64,000 bases of DNA from Phycisphaerales bacterium (GTDB lineage: Bacteria; Planctomycetota; Phycisphaerae; Phycisphaerales; UBA1924), in assembly GCA_029260395.1 (NCBI GenBank), contig JAJDDJ010000009.1, positions 310,001 through 374,000 of the forward strand, read 5' to 3'. The position numbers and the translations under genes were made by a program. A model generated the notes under the pieces. It was given only the letters and a program-made list of their open reading frames with translations. It made no database searches and was not told where the DNA came from. Shown in pieces: positions 21,394 to 30,759 of the stretch (the first letter of the stretch is position 1; every line of letters starts with the position of its first letter).

Positions 21394-21715
21394 ACCGAAC
21401 TGGCCCGATAACACAAACAAACCGTATCGCATGTCTTGAGATGGTTTGCTTGTGTTCAGCTTGAGCGGTTTGGCTCGGCCTTGCTGAGTGACCACCGGAT
21501 ACGCCGGTGGTAAATCCTTGTGCTGGCCCACAATCGGGTCGAACACATAGGGATATGGCCCGTATCGGGAGTCGCATCGGGCGTTCGTCCCGCTGTGATC
21601 AATTAGGGGATTCGGGGGCCGGGCGGGGGTATGTGACCCAGCGTCTGGCTGACACGCAATTGAGGACCGTGGATCGGCGGATGCGCCGGCTCCACCAACA
21701 GAGGGAACTGTCGCA

Positions 21716-24070
21716 ATGCGGAAGAACGGAATGAATCGTGCGTCGCTCTTGATGGCGCTGGTGGTGTCGGCTGGCCTGCCTCAGATGGCATCGGCCCAGG
21801 GCATCTTTGACCCCGCGCACACCTTCACGAAAGTCGCGGACATCGCAGACGTACCGGTGTACGTGGCAGATCCGATTGACTTCGCCGAGGTTGCGGCCCT
21901 AGAGGCGGCGGAGGCTTCCGAGAACAAGCCCGCGCGCTTCGCGATCGTCAATGAGGTCGCCATCACGCCCGCCACCCACGGCCTCTGGGAAGAGGTCGCA
22001 GACGGCAAGTACTGGCTCTGGCGGATGCGTATCACCAACGAAAACGCGTCGAGCCTGAACTTCGGGTTCCTCAGCTACCAACTGCCCGAGGGCGCGCGGA
22101 TGCTGATCTACCCGAGCTTCGGCGCTCCCGAGTACCGCGCCTTCACTGCTGACGACAACGCCGACCACGGCCAGCTCTGGACTCCCGTGACTCGGGGCAA
22201 CGACGCGATGATCGAGGTGCTCGTGCCCGCAGAGGTCGCCGATCAGGTCATTCTTGATCTGGGCGCGGTCAACACCGGCTACCGCGGCTTTGGCGGCGGT
22301 GACGTGCTCGCCGGCAAGAGCGGTTCGTGCAACTACGACGTCGTCTGCCCAGAGGGCATGGGCTGGGAGAACGAGATCGCCGCAGCTGGCGCGTACACGG
22401 TCAACGGCAGCTTCACCTGCTCGGGCTCGATGATCAACAACACGGGCGGCTTGGATTACTTCCTGACCGCCGACCACTGCGGCGTGAGCACCAGCAACGA
22501 CCAGACCATGGTCGTGTACTGGAACTACCAGAACTCGACCTGCCGCACACCCGGCTCGAGCGCCTCGGGCGGCAACGGCAACGGCTCGCTCACGCAGTTC
22601 AACTCGGGCACCATCTGGCGCGACGACTCCTCGGGTAGCGACTACACCATCGTCGAGATGGAGGAAGCGATCAACCCATCCTACATGGTGTCCAAGGCTG
22701 GCTGGGACCGCTCGGGCGCTGAGGCGACAACCGCGGTGGGGATTCACCACCCGGGCGTCGAAGAGAAGCGCATCAGCTTCGAGTTCCAGTCCACCACCAC
22801 GACCAACTACGGCAGCAACTCGGTCAACGCCAACGGCACGCATGTCCGCGTGATCGACTGGGACCAGGGCACCACCGAAGGCGGCTCGTCGGGTTCGCCC
22901 CTCTATGACCAGAACCACCGCATCATCGGTCAACTGCATGGTGGCGGCGCCGCGTGCGGCAACAACCTGTCCGACTGGTACGGCCGCGTGAGCGTCTCGT
23001 GGGGCGCAGGCCTCCAGCAGTTGTTGGCTCCGGGGAACCCCGGTCTGATGGCCATGGATACTGACGGGGACTTCACGCCCAGCGGTATCAGCATCACCCC
23101 GGCGAGCGACTTTGCCGCCTCCGGCCCCATCGGCGGCCCGTTCGTTGGCAACTCGGTTGTCTACGTCGTCGAGAACACCAGCGAAACCGAGACCTACTCC
23201 TACAGCGTCACCGAGCCCGCCGCTTGGCTCAGTGTGACCAACGGCTCGGGATCACTCCTGCCTGAGACCTCTGCCAACGTGACCGTCAGCCTCAACGGCG
23301 CGGCCAACGGCCTCGCTGCTGGCGCGTACGCATCCACCATCACGTTCGCCAACCTCACCGACGGCGACGGCAACACCACCCGTGATGCCTCGCTTGACGT
23401 GGGCACCGTCATGTACAGCGGCGGCGGGATGCCCATCGTTGACAACTCGACCAGAACGAGCACGATCAGCGTGCCCGACAGCTTCGAGGTGGCCGATGTC
23501 AAGATCTGCTTCAGCGCCACGCACACCTACGTCGGCGACTTGATCTTCCGCGTTGAGCACAACGGCACCACCGTGACGCTCGCCGACCGTCCGGGCTACA
23601 CCGGCAGCGGGTTCGGCAGCAGCGAGGATCTAAACGGTGATTTCGAATTCTCCGATGACGGCACCGCGCCGTGGGAGAACCTCGGGAGCTTCCCCTCGGG
23701 CGTGTACCTGCCCGTAACGCCCCTGAGCGTCTTCGATGGCGATGATGCCCAGGGCGACTGGACGCTCAGTGTCATTGACAATGCCGGCGGCGACACGGGA
23801 GACGTCAGCGCGTGGTCCATCAAACTTGTTCCCGCCGATGCACCGGCCTGCACCGGCGACATCGCCGACGACTTCGGCAACCCGGGCGCAGACGGCATGG
23901 TCAGCTTTGGTGACTTCCTCGCGTTGCTAGGCCTCATCGGGCCCTGCCCCGGCGGCACGCCGGGCTGCACGGGCGATATCGCCGACGACTTCGGCAACCT
24001 CGGAGGTGACGGCATGGTCAGCTTCGGCGACTTCCTCGCGCTACTCGGGCTCATTGGACCCTGCCCGTAA
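21716..24070 (+). CDS. Secreted trypsin-like serine protease with P-domain and two dockerin-like units
   Basis: 784 residues. A signal peptide ends near MASAQ. A roughly 200-residue N-terminal region resembles the prodomain seen before lysyl-endopeptidase-like enzymes. The protease domain shows NGSFTCSGSMIN, FLTADHCG (His254), a likely Asp in SGSDYTIVEME, and EGGSSGSPLYD (Ser392). A Bacon-like beta domain (AAWLSVTNGSGSLLPE) lies near 500-560, and a proprotein convertase P-domain (SFEVADVKICFSATHTYVGD) spans about 568-705. Two dockerin-like units end the protein. It should be a secreted protease held by its tail to an unknown partner. Confidence 0.88.
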   Translation: MRKNGMNRASLLMALVVSAGLPQMASAQGIFDPAHTFTKVADIADVPVYVADPIDFAEVAALEAAEASENKPARFAIVNEVAITPATHGLWEEVADGKYWLWRMRITNENASSLNFGFLSYQLPEGARMLIYPSFGAPEYRAFTADDNADHGQLWTPVTRGNDAMIEVLVPAEVADQVILDLGAVNTGYRGFGGGDVLAGKSGSCNYDVVCPEGMGWENEIAAAGAYTVNGSFTCSGSMINNTGGLDYFLTADHCGVSTSNDQTMVVYWNYQNSTCRTPGSSASGGNGNGSLTQFNSGTIWRDDSSGSDYTIVEMEEAINPSYMVSKAGWDRSGAEATTAVGIHHPGVEEKRISFEFQSTTTTNYGSNSVNANGTHVRVIDWDQGTTEGGSSGSPLYDQNHRIIGQLHGGGAACGNNLSDWYGRVSVSWGAGLQQLLAPGNPGLMAMDTDGDFTPSGISITPASDFAASGPIGGPFVGNSVVYVVENTSETETYSYSVTEPAAWLSVTNGSGSLLPETSANVTVSLNGAANGLAAGAYASTITFANLTDGDGNTTRDASLDVGTVMYSGGGMPIVDNSTRTSTISVPDSFEVADVKICFSATHTYVGDLIFRVEHNGTTVTLADRPGYTGSGFGSSEDLNGDFEFSDDGTAPWENLGSFPSGVYLPVTPLSVFDGDDAQGDWTLSVIDNAGGDTGDVSAWSIKLVPADAPACTGDIADDFGNPGADGMVSFGDFLALLGLIGPCPGGTPGCTGDIADDFGNLGGDGMVSFGDFLALLGLIGPCP

Positions 24071-24118
24071 CAGCAGGCTACTTGCGGGTGAAAGCCCGCT
24101 CATGACGCAGACCCCTCG

Positions 24119-24142
24119 GCGGCCGCCTCTACGGGCGGCCGC
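24119..24142 (+). terminator. GC-rich hairpin after protease gene
   Basis: GCGGCCGCC (24119-24127) pairs perfectly with GGCGGCCGC (24134-24142) around a 6-base loop, 49 bases after the stop. It is followed by TGTCTTGG, a weak T-tract. Confidence 0.6.
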
Positions 24143-24256
24143 TGTCTTGGAGCGGACGATCGATCACGTGCAACACGACCGGCGTGATGCACGAAGAGCC
24201 ACCATTGACCGGGCGTCGCGCCCGCTCACACGTCAGGACCAATCGGAGACACCACC

Positions 24257-25765
24257 ATGAAACGTGCAGCCGCCGCCATCGCCATGGCCATCACCACCGC
24301 AGCGTGGGGACAGGCCATCATCCCGGACGCGTTCACGCCGACCGATTTCGATGCTTCCGGCTTCTACGCGGGTCAAGCGCTGGCGATGCGGGCCGATCTG
24401 CGCGCGATCGTGGCGGGTCAGGAGCACATCGTGCTTCAAGGCGTTGCCGTGAGTGACACGCAGACCTTTGATCTCGATCTGACGCGATCGAACCCGATTG
24501 CCGACGGCGCGGTGCTGCGTCTCAACGAGGACGAGCCGCTCGCGGCCCCGACGGCGGACGTCTTCACCGGCTCGGTACAGGGCGTGCCCGGCTCGCTCGT
24601 GGTGCTCGGGATGTCCGATCACTTCACCTACGGCATGATTCAGCACCAGGGCGGCACGTGGATGATTAGTTCGGGCCGCGTGGGCGACGACGGCCCGCTC
24701 ATGGTCTTTAACACCGCCGAGGCGCCCGATGGCGCGGTCTCGTGGGGCGTTGAGGACTGCATCGTGCTCGAGATCCCGGACCACGCAGCTCAGCCCATGC
24801 CCGCTTCGGAAATGGACGGCCCGCCTTGCCGCGTGGCGCAGGTCGCCATCGAAACCGATCGCGAGTTCCTGCTCGACTTGTTCGGCGACAACCAGGCCGC
24901 CGCGACCGATTACGCAACGCTGCTCGTCGCTGCCAACAGCGAGATCTATACCCGCGACCTCAACGTGCGGTTTGAGATCATCTTCCTGCGCTTGTGGTCG
25001 TCCACCGATCCGTGGAACCAGGGCGGAGCGGGCGATCAGCTCGGCCAGTTCCGAAACTCGTGGGAGTCAAACCCGCCCGTCGCTTCATACCACAGCGCGC
25101 ACTTTTTCTCGGGTCGTGGGCTCGGCGGGGGTGTGGCGTGGCTCGCGGCCATGTGCCACCCCGAGTACAACTACGCGCTGTCGGGCAACCTCAACGGGTT
25201 CTTCCCGTTCCCGCTTGAAGATGAGAACGGTCAGAACTGGGACATCATGGTGACCGCGCACGAGTGGGGCCACAACTTCGGAGCGCCCCACACCCATGAG
25301 CAGTTCCCGTTGGGCGATATCGATACCTGCGGCGACGACTGGGCCGCGGGCAACCCGTGTGATTTTTCCCAGCTCCCCGGCACCATCATGAGCTACTGCC
25401 ACGTTTGCGGCATCGGGCTCGAAGGCGTCGCGCTCAACTTTCACCCGCAGAACATCAACAATTGGATGCTGCCGTTCCTTGATGATGATGCCCCGTGCGA
25501 CATGACGGGCAACGTGCTGTGCGAGCCGGCGTGCGCGGGCGATATCGCCGACGAGTTCGGCAATCTTCCTCCCATTGGCGGCCCCGACGGCACGGTAAGT
25601 TTCGGCGATTTCCTCGCCCTGCTCGGCCTGATCGGCCCCTGCCCGGGCGGAACGCCCGGCTGCACGGGTGATATTGCCGATGACTTCGGCAACCTCGGCG
25701 GCGACGGCATGGTGAGCTTCGGCGATTTCCTCGCCCTGCTCGGCCTGATCGGCCCCTGCCCGTAA
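24257..25765 (+). CDS. Secreted metzincin zinc protease with two dockerin-like units
   Basis: 502 residues. A signal peptide (AAAIAMAITTAAWGQ) is followed by a propeptide-like region. The catalytic domain has the metzincin zinc site HEWGHNFGAPH (His335, His339, His345; Glu336 as base) and a Met-turn in GTIMSYCH, as in reprolysin-like M12B or related families. An adjacent Cys (CHVCG) suggests disulfides. Two dockerin-like units end the protein; the first is a longer variant (EFGNLPPIGGPDGTVSFGDF). It lies downstream of the serine protease with a terminator hairpin between them, so it is probably transcribed on its own. Confidence 0.9.
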   Translation: MKRAAAAIAMAITTAAWGQAIIPDAFTPTDFDASGFYAGQALAMRADLRAIVAGQEHIVLQGVAVSDTQTFDLDLTRSNPIADGAVLRLNEDEPLAAPTADVFTGSVQGVPGSLVVLGMSDHFTYGMIQHQGGTWMISSGRVGDDGPLMVFNTAEAPDGAVSWGVEDCIVLEIPDHAAQPMPASEMDGPPCRVAQVAIETDREFLLDLFGDNQAAATDYATLLVAANSEIYTRDLNVRFEIIFLRLWSSTDPWNQGGAGDQLGQFRNSWESNPPVASYHSAHFFSGRGLGGGVAWLAAMCHPEYNYALSGNLNGFFPFPLEDENGQNWDIMVTAHEWGHNFGAPHTHEQFPLGDIDTCGDDWAAGNPCDFSQLPGTIMSYCHVCGIGLEGVALNFHPQNINNWMLPFLDDDAPCDMTGNVLCEPACAGDIADEFGNLPPIGGPDGTVSFGDFLALLGLIGPCPGGTPGCTGDIADDFGNLGGDGMVSFGDFLALLGLIGPCP

Positions 25766-25802
25766 CCCGGCAGCCCCACCCGATCAAAAATCTGACCCAG
25801 CG

Positions 25803-25832
25803 CGGCCGCCTTGGTACGGGCGGCCGTTTTTT
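25803..25832 (+). terminator. Rho-independent terminator
   Basis: CGGCCGCC (25803-25810) pairs with GGCGGCCG (25819-25826), directly followed by six T residues. It is 37 bases after the metzincin stop and shares its stem core with the hairpin at 24119. Confidence 0.9.
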
Positions 25833-25967
25833 GCCACCATGACCTATAAACCATGAAGGCAGCGGCAATTGGCTGGTCGCGGGCGACACAGGGTGTAGGC
25901 TGAACCTCAGCGGCTGGCCGTATGTGCGCCAGCCTCGGAGAGTGGTTCTAGAGCGGGAGTGGATCTC

Positions 25968-26615
25968 ATGCGTTTGAACTCGATGCGTCTCGCCGTCTCG
26001 GCGAGCTTGGTTTTGGCAGCCGCCGCCAGCGGACAGGTTTCGACCTTTGATGCCGATGATGAGGGCTGGGGCACGCTCAACGATGCTCGCGACTTCACGT
26101 GGACCGACGCGCTCGGCAATCCCACCGGGGCCATCCGCGCGACCGATTCTACGAGTGGTGACATCTGGTACTTCTCCGCGCCATCGATCTTCCTGGGCGA
26201 TCGGTCGTCGCTCTACGGCGGATCGCTGAGCTGGGACGTGCTCGGTATTACCGGCAACCAGACAAGCATCGTGGACCGCGCAGACATCATGCTTACCGGC
26301 GGCGGCCTGCGACTCGGTGTAGATCTTGATGTGCTGCCGCTCACTTCCGGTTGGACAAGCTGGATGGGACTCATCGATGCGAGCGCGGACTGGAAGCTGA
26401 TCAACTCGTTCGCCAACGGCACGCTGACCGCGACCGATGCTACCGAGAGCGATCTGCGGACTGTGCTTGGCTCGCTCGACGGGCTCTACATCCGGGGCGA
26501 ATTCACCAACGGCGGCGATTCGGCCGCGATCGACAACGTGAACCTCGTGCCCGCTCCCGGTGTCGCGGCGATGCTCGGCCTGGGCGCTCTCGGCGCCGCC
26601 CGCCGCAGGCGCTAA
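25968..26615 (+). CDS. PEP-CTERM protein with laminin-B-like domain
   Basis: 215 residues with a signal peptide (MRLNSMRLAVSASLVLAAAASGQ). The body resembles a laminin B domain: FDADDEGWG at the start, SGDIWYFSAPSIFLGDRSS, YGGSLSWDVLG, and ending YIRGEFTNGGDSAAIDNV. The C-terminus VPAPGVAAMLGLGALGAARRRR is a PEP-CTERM-type sorting signal. Such proteins are common exported proteins in planctomycetes, probably processed by an exosortase-like system not in this window. GGGAGT lies upstream of the ATG. Confidence 0.85.
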   Translation: MRLNSMRLAVSASLVLAAAASGQVSTFDADDEGWGTLNDARDFTWTDALGNPTGAIRATDSTSGDIWYFSAPSIFLGDRSSLYGGSLSWDVLGITGNQTSIVDRADIMLTGGGLRLGVDLDVLPLTSGWTSWMGLIDASADWKLINSFANGTLTATDATESDLRTVLGSLDGLYIRGEFTNGGDSAAIDNVNLVPAPGVAAMLGLGALGAARRRR

Positions 26616-26655
26616 AGACCGACCCGGCACCACCAATTCAATCGATCTAGCAAGA

Positions 26656-26685
26656 GAGCCCGGCACTCGCCGGGCTCGCTTTCTG
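26656..26685 (+). terminator. Terminator between convergent genes
   Basis: GAGCCCGGC (26656-26664) pairs with GCCGGGCTC (26669-26677), loop ACTC, followed by GCTTTCTG. It sits between the laminin-B-like gene and the transketolase end and could serve the plus strand. Confidence 0.7.
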
Positions 26686-26719
26686 CGTTGAACTCTGCTT
26701 CGGTCAATCGCCCGCCGCG

Positions 26720-28681
26720 TTACACGACCTGAAGGATCGACTTGGCCTTGGCGACCAGATCGCCCGCTGTCAGGTTGCACATCTGCAGCATCTCGTCGGG
26801 CGTCTTGGCGCTCTTGGGGATGCGGCGGACGTGCATCTGCTCGAGTGTGAAAGCGTCACCCGCTTCGGTCATGGCGTCTGCGATGGCCGAGCCGATCCCG
26901 CCGCCGTAGTTGTCCTCGATGGAGATGGCCATGCCGTTGTTCTCCATGATGATGTCCAGCAGCATGTCAGAATCGAACGGCAGGGAGTAAAGATCCACCA
27001 GCGTCGCGCTGATGCCCGCCTGATCGAGCAGCTCGACCGCGCGGTTCGCCTCGTGCACCATGTAGCCCGCAGCACAGATGCAAACATCGCGGCCCTTGTG
27101 CAGCACATGGAACCCGCCGAGGTTGAACACCTCGTGCTCGTTGTACAGGAACTCGGTCTCGGCCCTGAGCGTTCGCATGTAGCAGGCGCCCTCGTATTCC
27201 GCCATCACGCCGGTCAGCGCGTACGCCGCGAACGCATCGGCCGGCTGAAGCAGGTAGCAGCCGGGGTTGCCCCGGTGGTCCTTCATCGTGGACCACGCGC
27301 GGAACCACGCGACATCCGGCAGCGACATCTGGCTCGGGCCGTCGGCGGCCAGCGTGATCCCCGCGTGCGAGCCCACCATCTTCAGGTTCGCGCCCGAGTT
27401 GATCGCCATCTCGATCTGGTCGTACGCCCGGTTGAAGAACTTGGCGAACGTCGAGCAGAACGGCACCTTGCCGCCCGCCGACATGCCCGCGGCCATCGAC
27501 ACCATGTTCTGCTCGGCGATCTTGCACTCCACGAACCGGCTGGCCAGCGCGTCGTCCTTGGCAAACGCATCGGCAAACGTCGAGTTGCTCACATCCGCGT
27601 CCAACACCACGACCCTTGGGTCAACGTGGCCAAGCGCCCGCAGCGCGATGCCGTACGCCCGCCGCGTCGCCAGCTTGCCCGTGTGCAGCACACTCTCCAT
27701 ATCCAGTTTCTTCATCGTCTCGGGCAGGGAGGGCCACTCGCCCGTGGGCTCGGCCATCGCCGGCGGCTCGGTGGGCGGCTCGATCGTGAACGCGTCCGAC
27801 GAACTCAGCGCTGTCGTCAGCTCGACGCGGCGCTGGTCAAGCTCGGCCTTGGCCGTCGCGAGCGCCTCGCCCGTCGCGGGCTTGCCGTGCCAGCCGCCGC
27901 CCTGCATGCTCGGAGCGCCCCAGCCCTTGACGGTCTTGGCGACCAGCGCCATCGGCGCGTCCTGATCGGTCAGCGCGCCAAAGGCCTCAAACGCCTCGTC
28001 GATCTGCTTGGGCGAGTGCCCGTCGATCACCTTGACGGTGTAACCAGCCGCTTTGAGCTTGGCCGCGATCCGGTCGGCGGACTGCTGCTCGCTCACCCGG
28101 CCCGCCTGGCCCCACTCGTTGCAGTTGAAGATCGGCAGCACGCGGTTGAGCTTGCGCTCGACGATGATGTCGAGGGCTTCGGTGATCTGGCCTTCGCGTG
28201 ATTCGCCGTCGCCGATGATGCAGTAGATGCGTTTATCAAACCCGTCGATGCGCGCCGCCTCGGCGAGGCCCGCCGCCACGCTCAGGCCCTGGCCGAGCGA
28301 GCCGGTCGCCGCGTCGAAGAACGGGAAGCCCTCCATCGGGTTGGGGTGGCCATCGAGCACGCTGTCTCTTTCGCGCAGCGTCTTGAGGTCGGCGAGCGTG
28401 AGCTTGCGCAGGTCGCCGTCTTTACCGACCTTGGTGCCCAGCTTGGCCGCCGCCGCGTACACGATCGGTACCGCGTGGCCCTCGGAGAGCACCAGCCGGT
28501 CGCTGGTTGGGTAATCGGGAAAGTCCGGGCTCCACCGCATCGTGCGGAACATCAGCACCGTGATGAGGTGGCCAAGGCTCAGTGCCGTGGTCGGGTGCCC
28601 GCTGCCGGAGTCGGCGGTCATATCAATCGCCAACCTGTCGAGCTCGATCGCCTGCGCGTGGACTGCGGCTTCGAATGACAT
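26720..28681 (-). CDS. tkt: Transketolase
   Basis: 653 residues, full length. It moves two-carbon ketol units between sugar phosphates with thiamine diphosphate. Seen are the substrate phosphate site DSGSGHPTTALSLGH, the ThDP motif IIGDGESREGQ...CNEWGQ, the pyrimidine domain with VECKIAEQNMVSMAAGM (the catalytic Glu), and SHAGITLAADGPSQM. The ATG has a strong AAAGGAGG site. It is divergent from dnaN across a 330-base gap. Confidence 0.96.
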   Translation of the reverse strand: MSFEAAVHAQAIELDRLAIDMTADSGSGHPTTALSLGHLITVLMFRTMRWSPDFPDYPTSDRLVLSEGHAVPIVYAAAAKLGTKVGKDGDLRKLTLADLKTLRERDSVLDGHPNPMEGFPFFDAATGSLGQGLSVAAGLAEAARIDGFDKRIYCIIGDGESREGQITEALDIIVERKLNRVLPIFNCNEWGQAGRVSEQQSADRIAAKLKAAGYTVKVIDGHSPKQIDEAFEAFGALTDQDAPMALVAKTVKGWGAPSMQGGGWHGKPATGEALATAKAELDQRRVELTTALSSSDAFTIEPPTEPPAMAEPTGEWPSLPETMKKLDMESVLHTGKLATRRAYGIALRALGHVDPRVVVLDADVSNSTFADAFAKDDALASRFVECKIAEQNMVSMAAGMSAGGKVPFCSTFAKFFNRAYDQIEMAINSGANLKMVGSHAGITLAADGPSQMSLPDVAWFRAWSTMKDHRGNPGCYLLQPADAFAAYALTGVMAEYEGACYMRTLRAETEFLYNEHEVFNLGGFHVLHKGRDVCICAAGYMVHEANRAVELLDQAGISATLVDLYSLPFDSDMLLDIIMENNGMAISIEDNYGGGIGSAIADAMTEAGDAFTLEQMHVRRIPKSAKTPDEMLQMCNLTAGDLVAKAKSILQVV

Positions 28682-29011
28682 GGTTCGGCCTCCTTTGTTC
28701 CAGCAGCGCCATGAATCGGCGCTGCGGTCGCCCTATGAAAAAACCCCGGACCAGTCGCCCGAGGCATTGGTCGCTGTCATCGACCCGCTCAAAGACCGAC
28801 AACCACGTCGGCCAGCCAGCGGGAACGGTTCTTGCTCAGGAGTATCTGCCTTCGCCGCTCGCTCGACAACCCCCCCGGCCCCCAGTTGGCCCAAACTCCC
28901 CAAGATTCCTTACGAACGGGCCATCAATTCCTGCCACCGCAGGCCCTCCATCTTGAGGCCCAGGCCCCCGGACCCGCTAGACTTGGCGGCTTATTGAAGG
29001 AGTTGAGCCCT
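28682..29011. other. Divergent intergenic region, tkt / dnaN
   Basis: 330 bases between two divergent housekeeping genes. It should hold both promoters, and the two ribosome binding sites are at its ends (GGAGG for tkt; GAAGGAG for dnaN). Apart from a short A-run (TGAAAAAACCCC near 28737) no gene, repeat or clear promoter pair could be supported. Confidence 0.6.
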
Positions 29012-30175
29012 ATGAAGGTGGTCGCAGATCGATCGGCATTGCTCGAAGCCGTGGGCCTTGTGTCCGGGGTAGTCGCAGCCAGAACACCCCGCCAGCAGCT
29101 CACCTGCGTCAAACTCACCGCCACTAAGGACGGCGAGACAGGCGTGCTCCGCCTCACCGGCACGGACGGAGAGATATCCCTCGGCATCTCCACCCTCCGC
29201 GTCAACGTCGAGAAGCCAGGCGAGGTGCTCGTCCCCGCGGGCAAGCTCAAGGACATCATCTCCGCCGAGGACCACGAGCCCACGCTGACGCTCGAACAGT
29301 CCGACGAGAGCGTGCTCATCACCGGCTCGGATGCCAAGTTCAAGGTCATGGGCTTTGCGCCCCAGGACTTCCCGTCGCTGCCCGAACTCACCAGCGAGAA
29401 GCTGCCCGACGGCTTCCCCGCCGGGGTTAAGCTCAGCGCCGGAACCATGAGCGAACTGATCTCGCGCACGCTCTTTGCCACCGCCCGAGAGAACAGCCGA
29501 TACGCCATCAACGGCGTGCTCCTGCAGCGCGCTGACAATCGCCTTGAGATGGTCGCCACCGATGGTCGGCGACTGGCGCTCGCCCGCGCGAGCGTGTCCA
29601 AGGGCGACTTCAGGGGCGACTCGCTCAAGTGCATCGTGCCCACCAAGGCCCTGCAGCTCCTGCAGCGGCTCATCAGCGCCGACGCCGATGAGCAGGTCGA
29701 GCTCGCCATCGCCGACAACTCCATCCTCTTCCGTGTCGGCGGCGACACCCCCCGCGCCACGCTCCGCAGCGTGCTCGTCGAGGGCAGCTTCCCGCCTTAC
29801 GAAGATGTCATTCCCAAGGACCACGACATCACCGTGACGCTCGATCGCGATCTGGTGGCATCGGCGGTCCGCCGGGCGGCGCTGCTCACCAACGAGGAAT
29901 CCCGCGGCGTGCGGCTCGCCTTCGATGGCACCGAGCGACGCCTCAGGCTTTCGAGCCGAGCGCCCGAGATGGGCGAGGCGAACATCGAGATCGACATCGC
30001 CGACTACAAGGGCGCGGACATCGAGATCGGCTTCAATCCGGGCTTCATCACCGAGGCCCTGCGGGTAATCCCTCAGCCGGAAGTGATGCTCGAACTCAAA
30101 GCCCCCGGCAAGCCCGGCCTGCTCCGCTCGGGCAACGACTTTGTTTACGTCGTCATGCCCGTCAACCTGCAGTAG
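29012..30175 (+). CDS. dnaN: DNA polymerase III beta subunit (sliding clamp)
   Basis: 387 residues, near the usual length of about 366-380. It forms the ring that tethers the replicative polymerase to DNA. The start MKVVADRSALLEAV, SALVGTMHL-like region on the wrong strand excluded, and the C-terminal MPVNLQ (family MPxxL/MPMR-type end) fit DnaN, as do NSRYAINGVLLQ and MVATDGRRLALAR, which are characteristic of the second domain. The frame opens at 28832, but ATG 29012 with GAAGGAG is the family start. dnaA and recF are not adjacent. Confidence 0.95.
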   Translation: MKVVADRSALLEAVGLVSGVVAARTPRQQLTCVKLTATKDGETGVLRLTGTDGEISLGISTLRVNVEKPGEVLVPAGKLKDIISAEDHEPTLTLEQSDESVLITGSDAKFKVMGFAPQDFPSLPELTSEKLPDGFPAGVKLSAGTMSELISRTLFATARENSRYAINGVLLQRADNRLEMVATDGRRLALARASVSKGDFRGDSLKCIVPTKALQLLQRLISADADEQVELAIADNSILFRVGGDTPRATLRSVLVEGSFPPYEDVIPKDHDITVTLDRDLVASAVRRAALLTNEESRGVRLAFDGTERRLRLSSRAPEMGEANIEIDIADYKGADIEIGFNPGFITEALRVIPQPEVMLELKAPGKPGLLRSGNDFVYVVMPVNLQ

Positions 30176-30223
30176 GCTCTCCCAACGAGCCGCGACTGTG
30201 AGGGAGCGGGTTGAACTCGCTTC

Positions 30224-30290
30224 AACGCAGAGACGCTGAGAGCACAGAAAAGCGAGCATCGCTCCTTAGCGATCTCCGCGTCTCTGTGTT
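30224..30290. repeat. Long imperfect hairpin after dnaN
   Basis: AACGCAGAGACGC (30224-30236) can pair along its full length with GCGTCTCTGTGTT (30278-30290), one pair being G-T. An inner hairpin ATCGCT/AGCGAT (30258-30263, 30268-30273) lies inside. It separates dnaN from the convergent small membrane gene and is followed by TCGTTTCTTGC, so it could double as a terminator. Confidence 0.6.
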
Positions 30291-30300
30291 CGTTTCTTGC

Positions 30301-30522
30301 TCACACCGCCGAGCGACGCCGATCGGCGCGCACGGCCATGATCGTCGCCACCGGCAGCACCATCAGCGCCAGCAAGAGCGTCAGCTCCGCATCGCTCGCA
30401 GCGACCATTCGGCCCGCGCTAAAGAGCATCGAGACCGCGGCCACCGCACCAAGAATGGAGCAGGACGCGACGATCCACAGCATCAGGCTGCGGGTACGGC
30501 TGACAAAGACATCCATGTACAC
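30301..30522 (-). CDS. Small two-helix membrane protein
   Basis: 73 residues with two hydrophobic segments (LMLWIVASCSILGAVAAVSM and LLLALMVLPVATIMAV) and a basic end RADRRRSAV. AAGG lies 8 bases before the ATG. No family is recognised. It is convergent with dnaN and divergent from bamA. The hydrophobic pattern and isolated position support it as a gene, but it is short. Confidence 0.55.
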   Translation of the reverse strand: MYMDVFVSRTRSLMLWIVASCSILGAVAAVSMLFSAGRMVAASDAELTLLLALMVLPVATIMAVRADRRRSAV

Positions 30523-30759
30523 AGCCTTGAACGCACGGCCTTGGCAAAGGCCGGTGGGGGGAACGTATCGAGCGGATTCTCACGGGTCTCACGATGGGGC
30601 GGCGGCATGGTAGCGATGCCCACCCAGATATGCACCCCTCGCAGCCACCGATCAGGACCATTCGCACAGCTTTGGTCGCCGCATCGCGGCACTCCGGCGA
30701 TACGGCGCTGGACATTGAGATAGTGGGGGCGGCTGCCGAGGGCATGTTGTGGATCGCTT

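Noticed and set aside
26831-28201. 456-residue plus-strand frame opposite transketolase
   Set aside because: Antisense shadow of a certain enzyme; His/Arg-rich with no fold signature.
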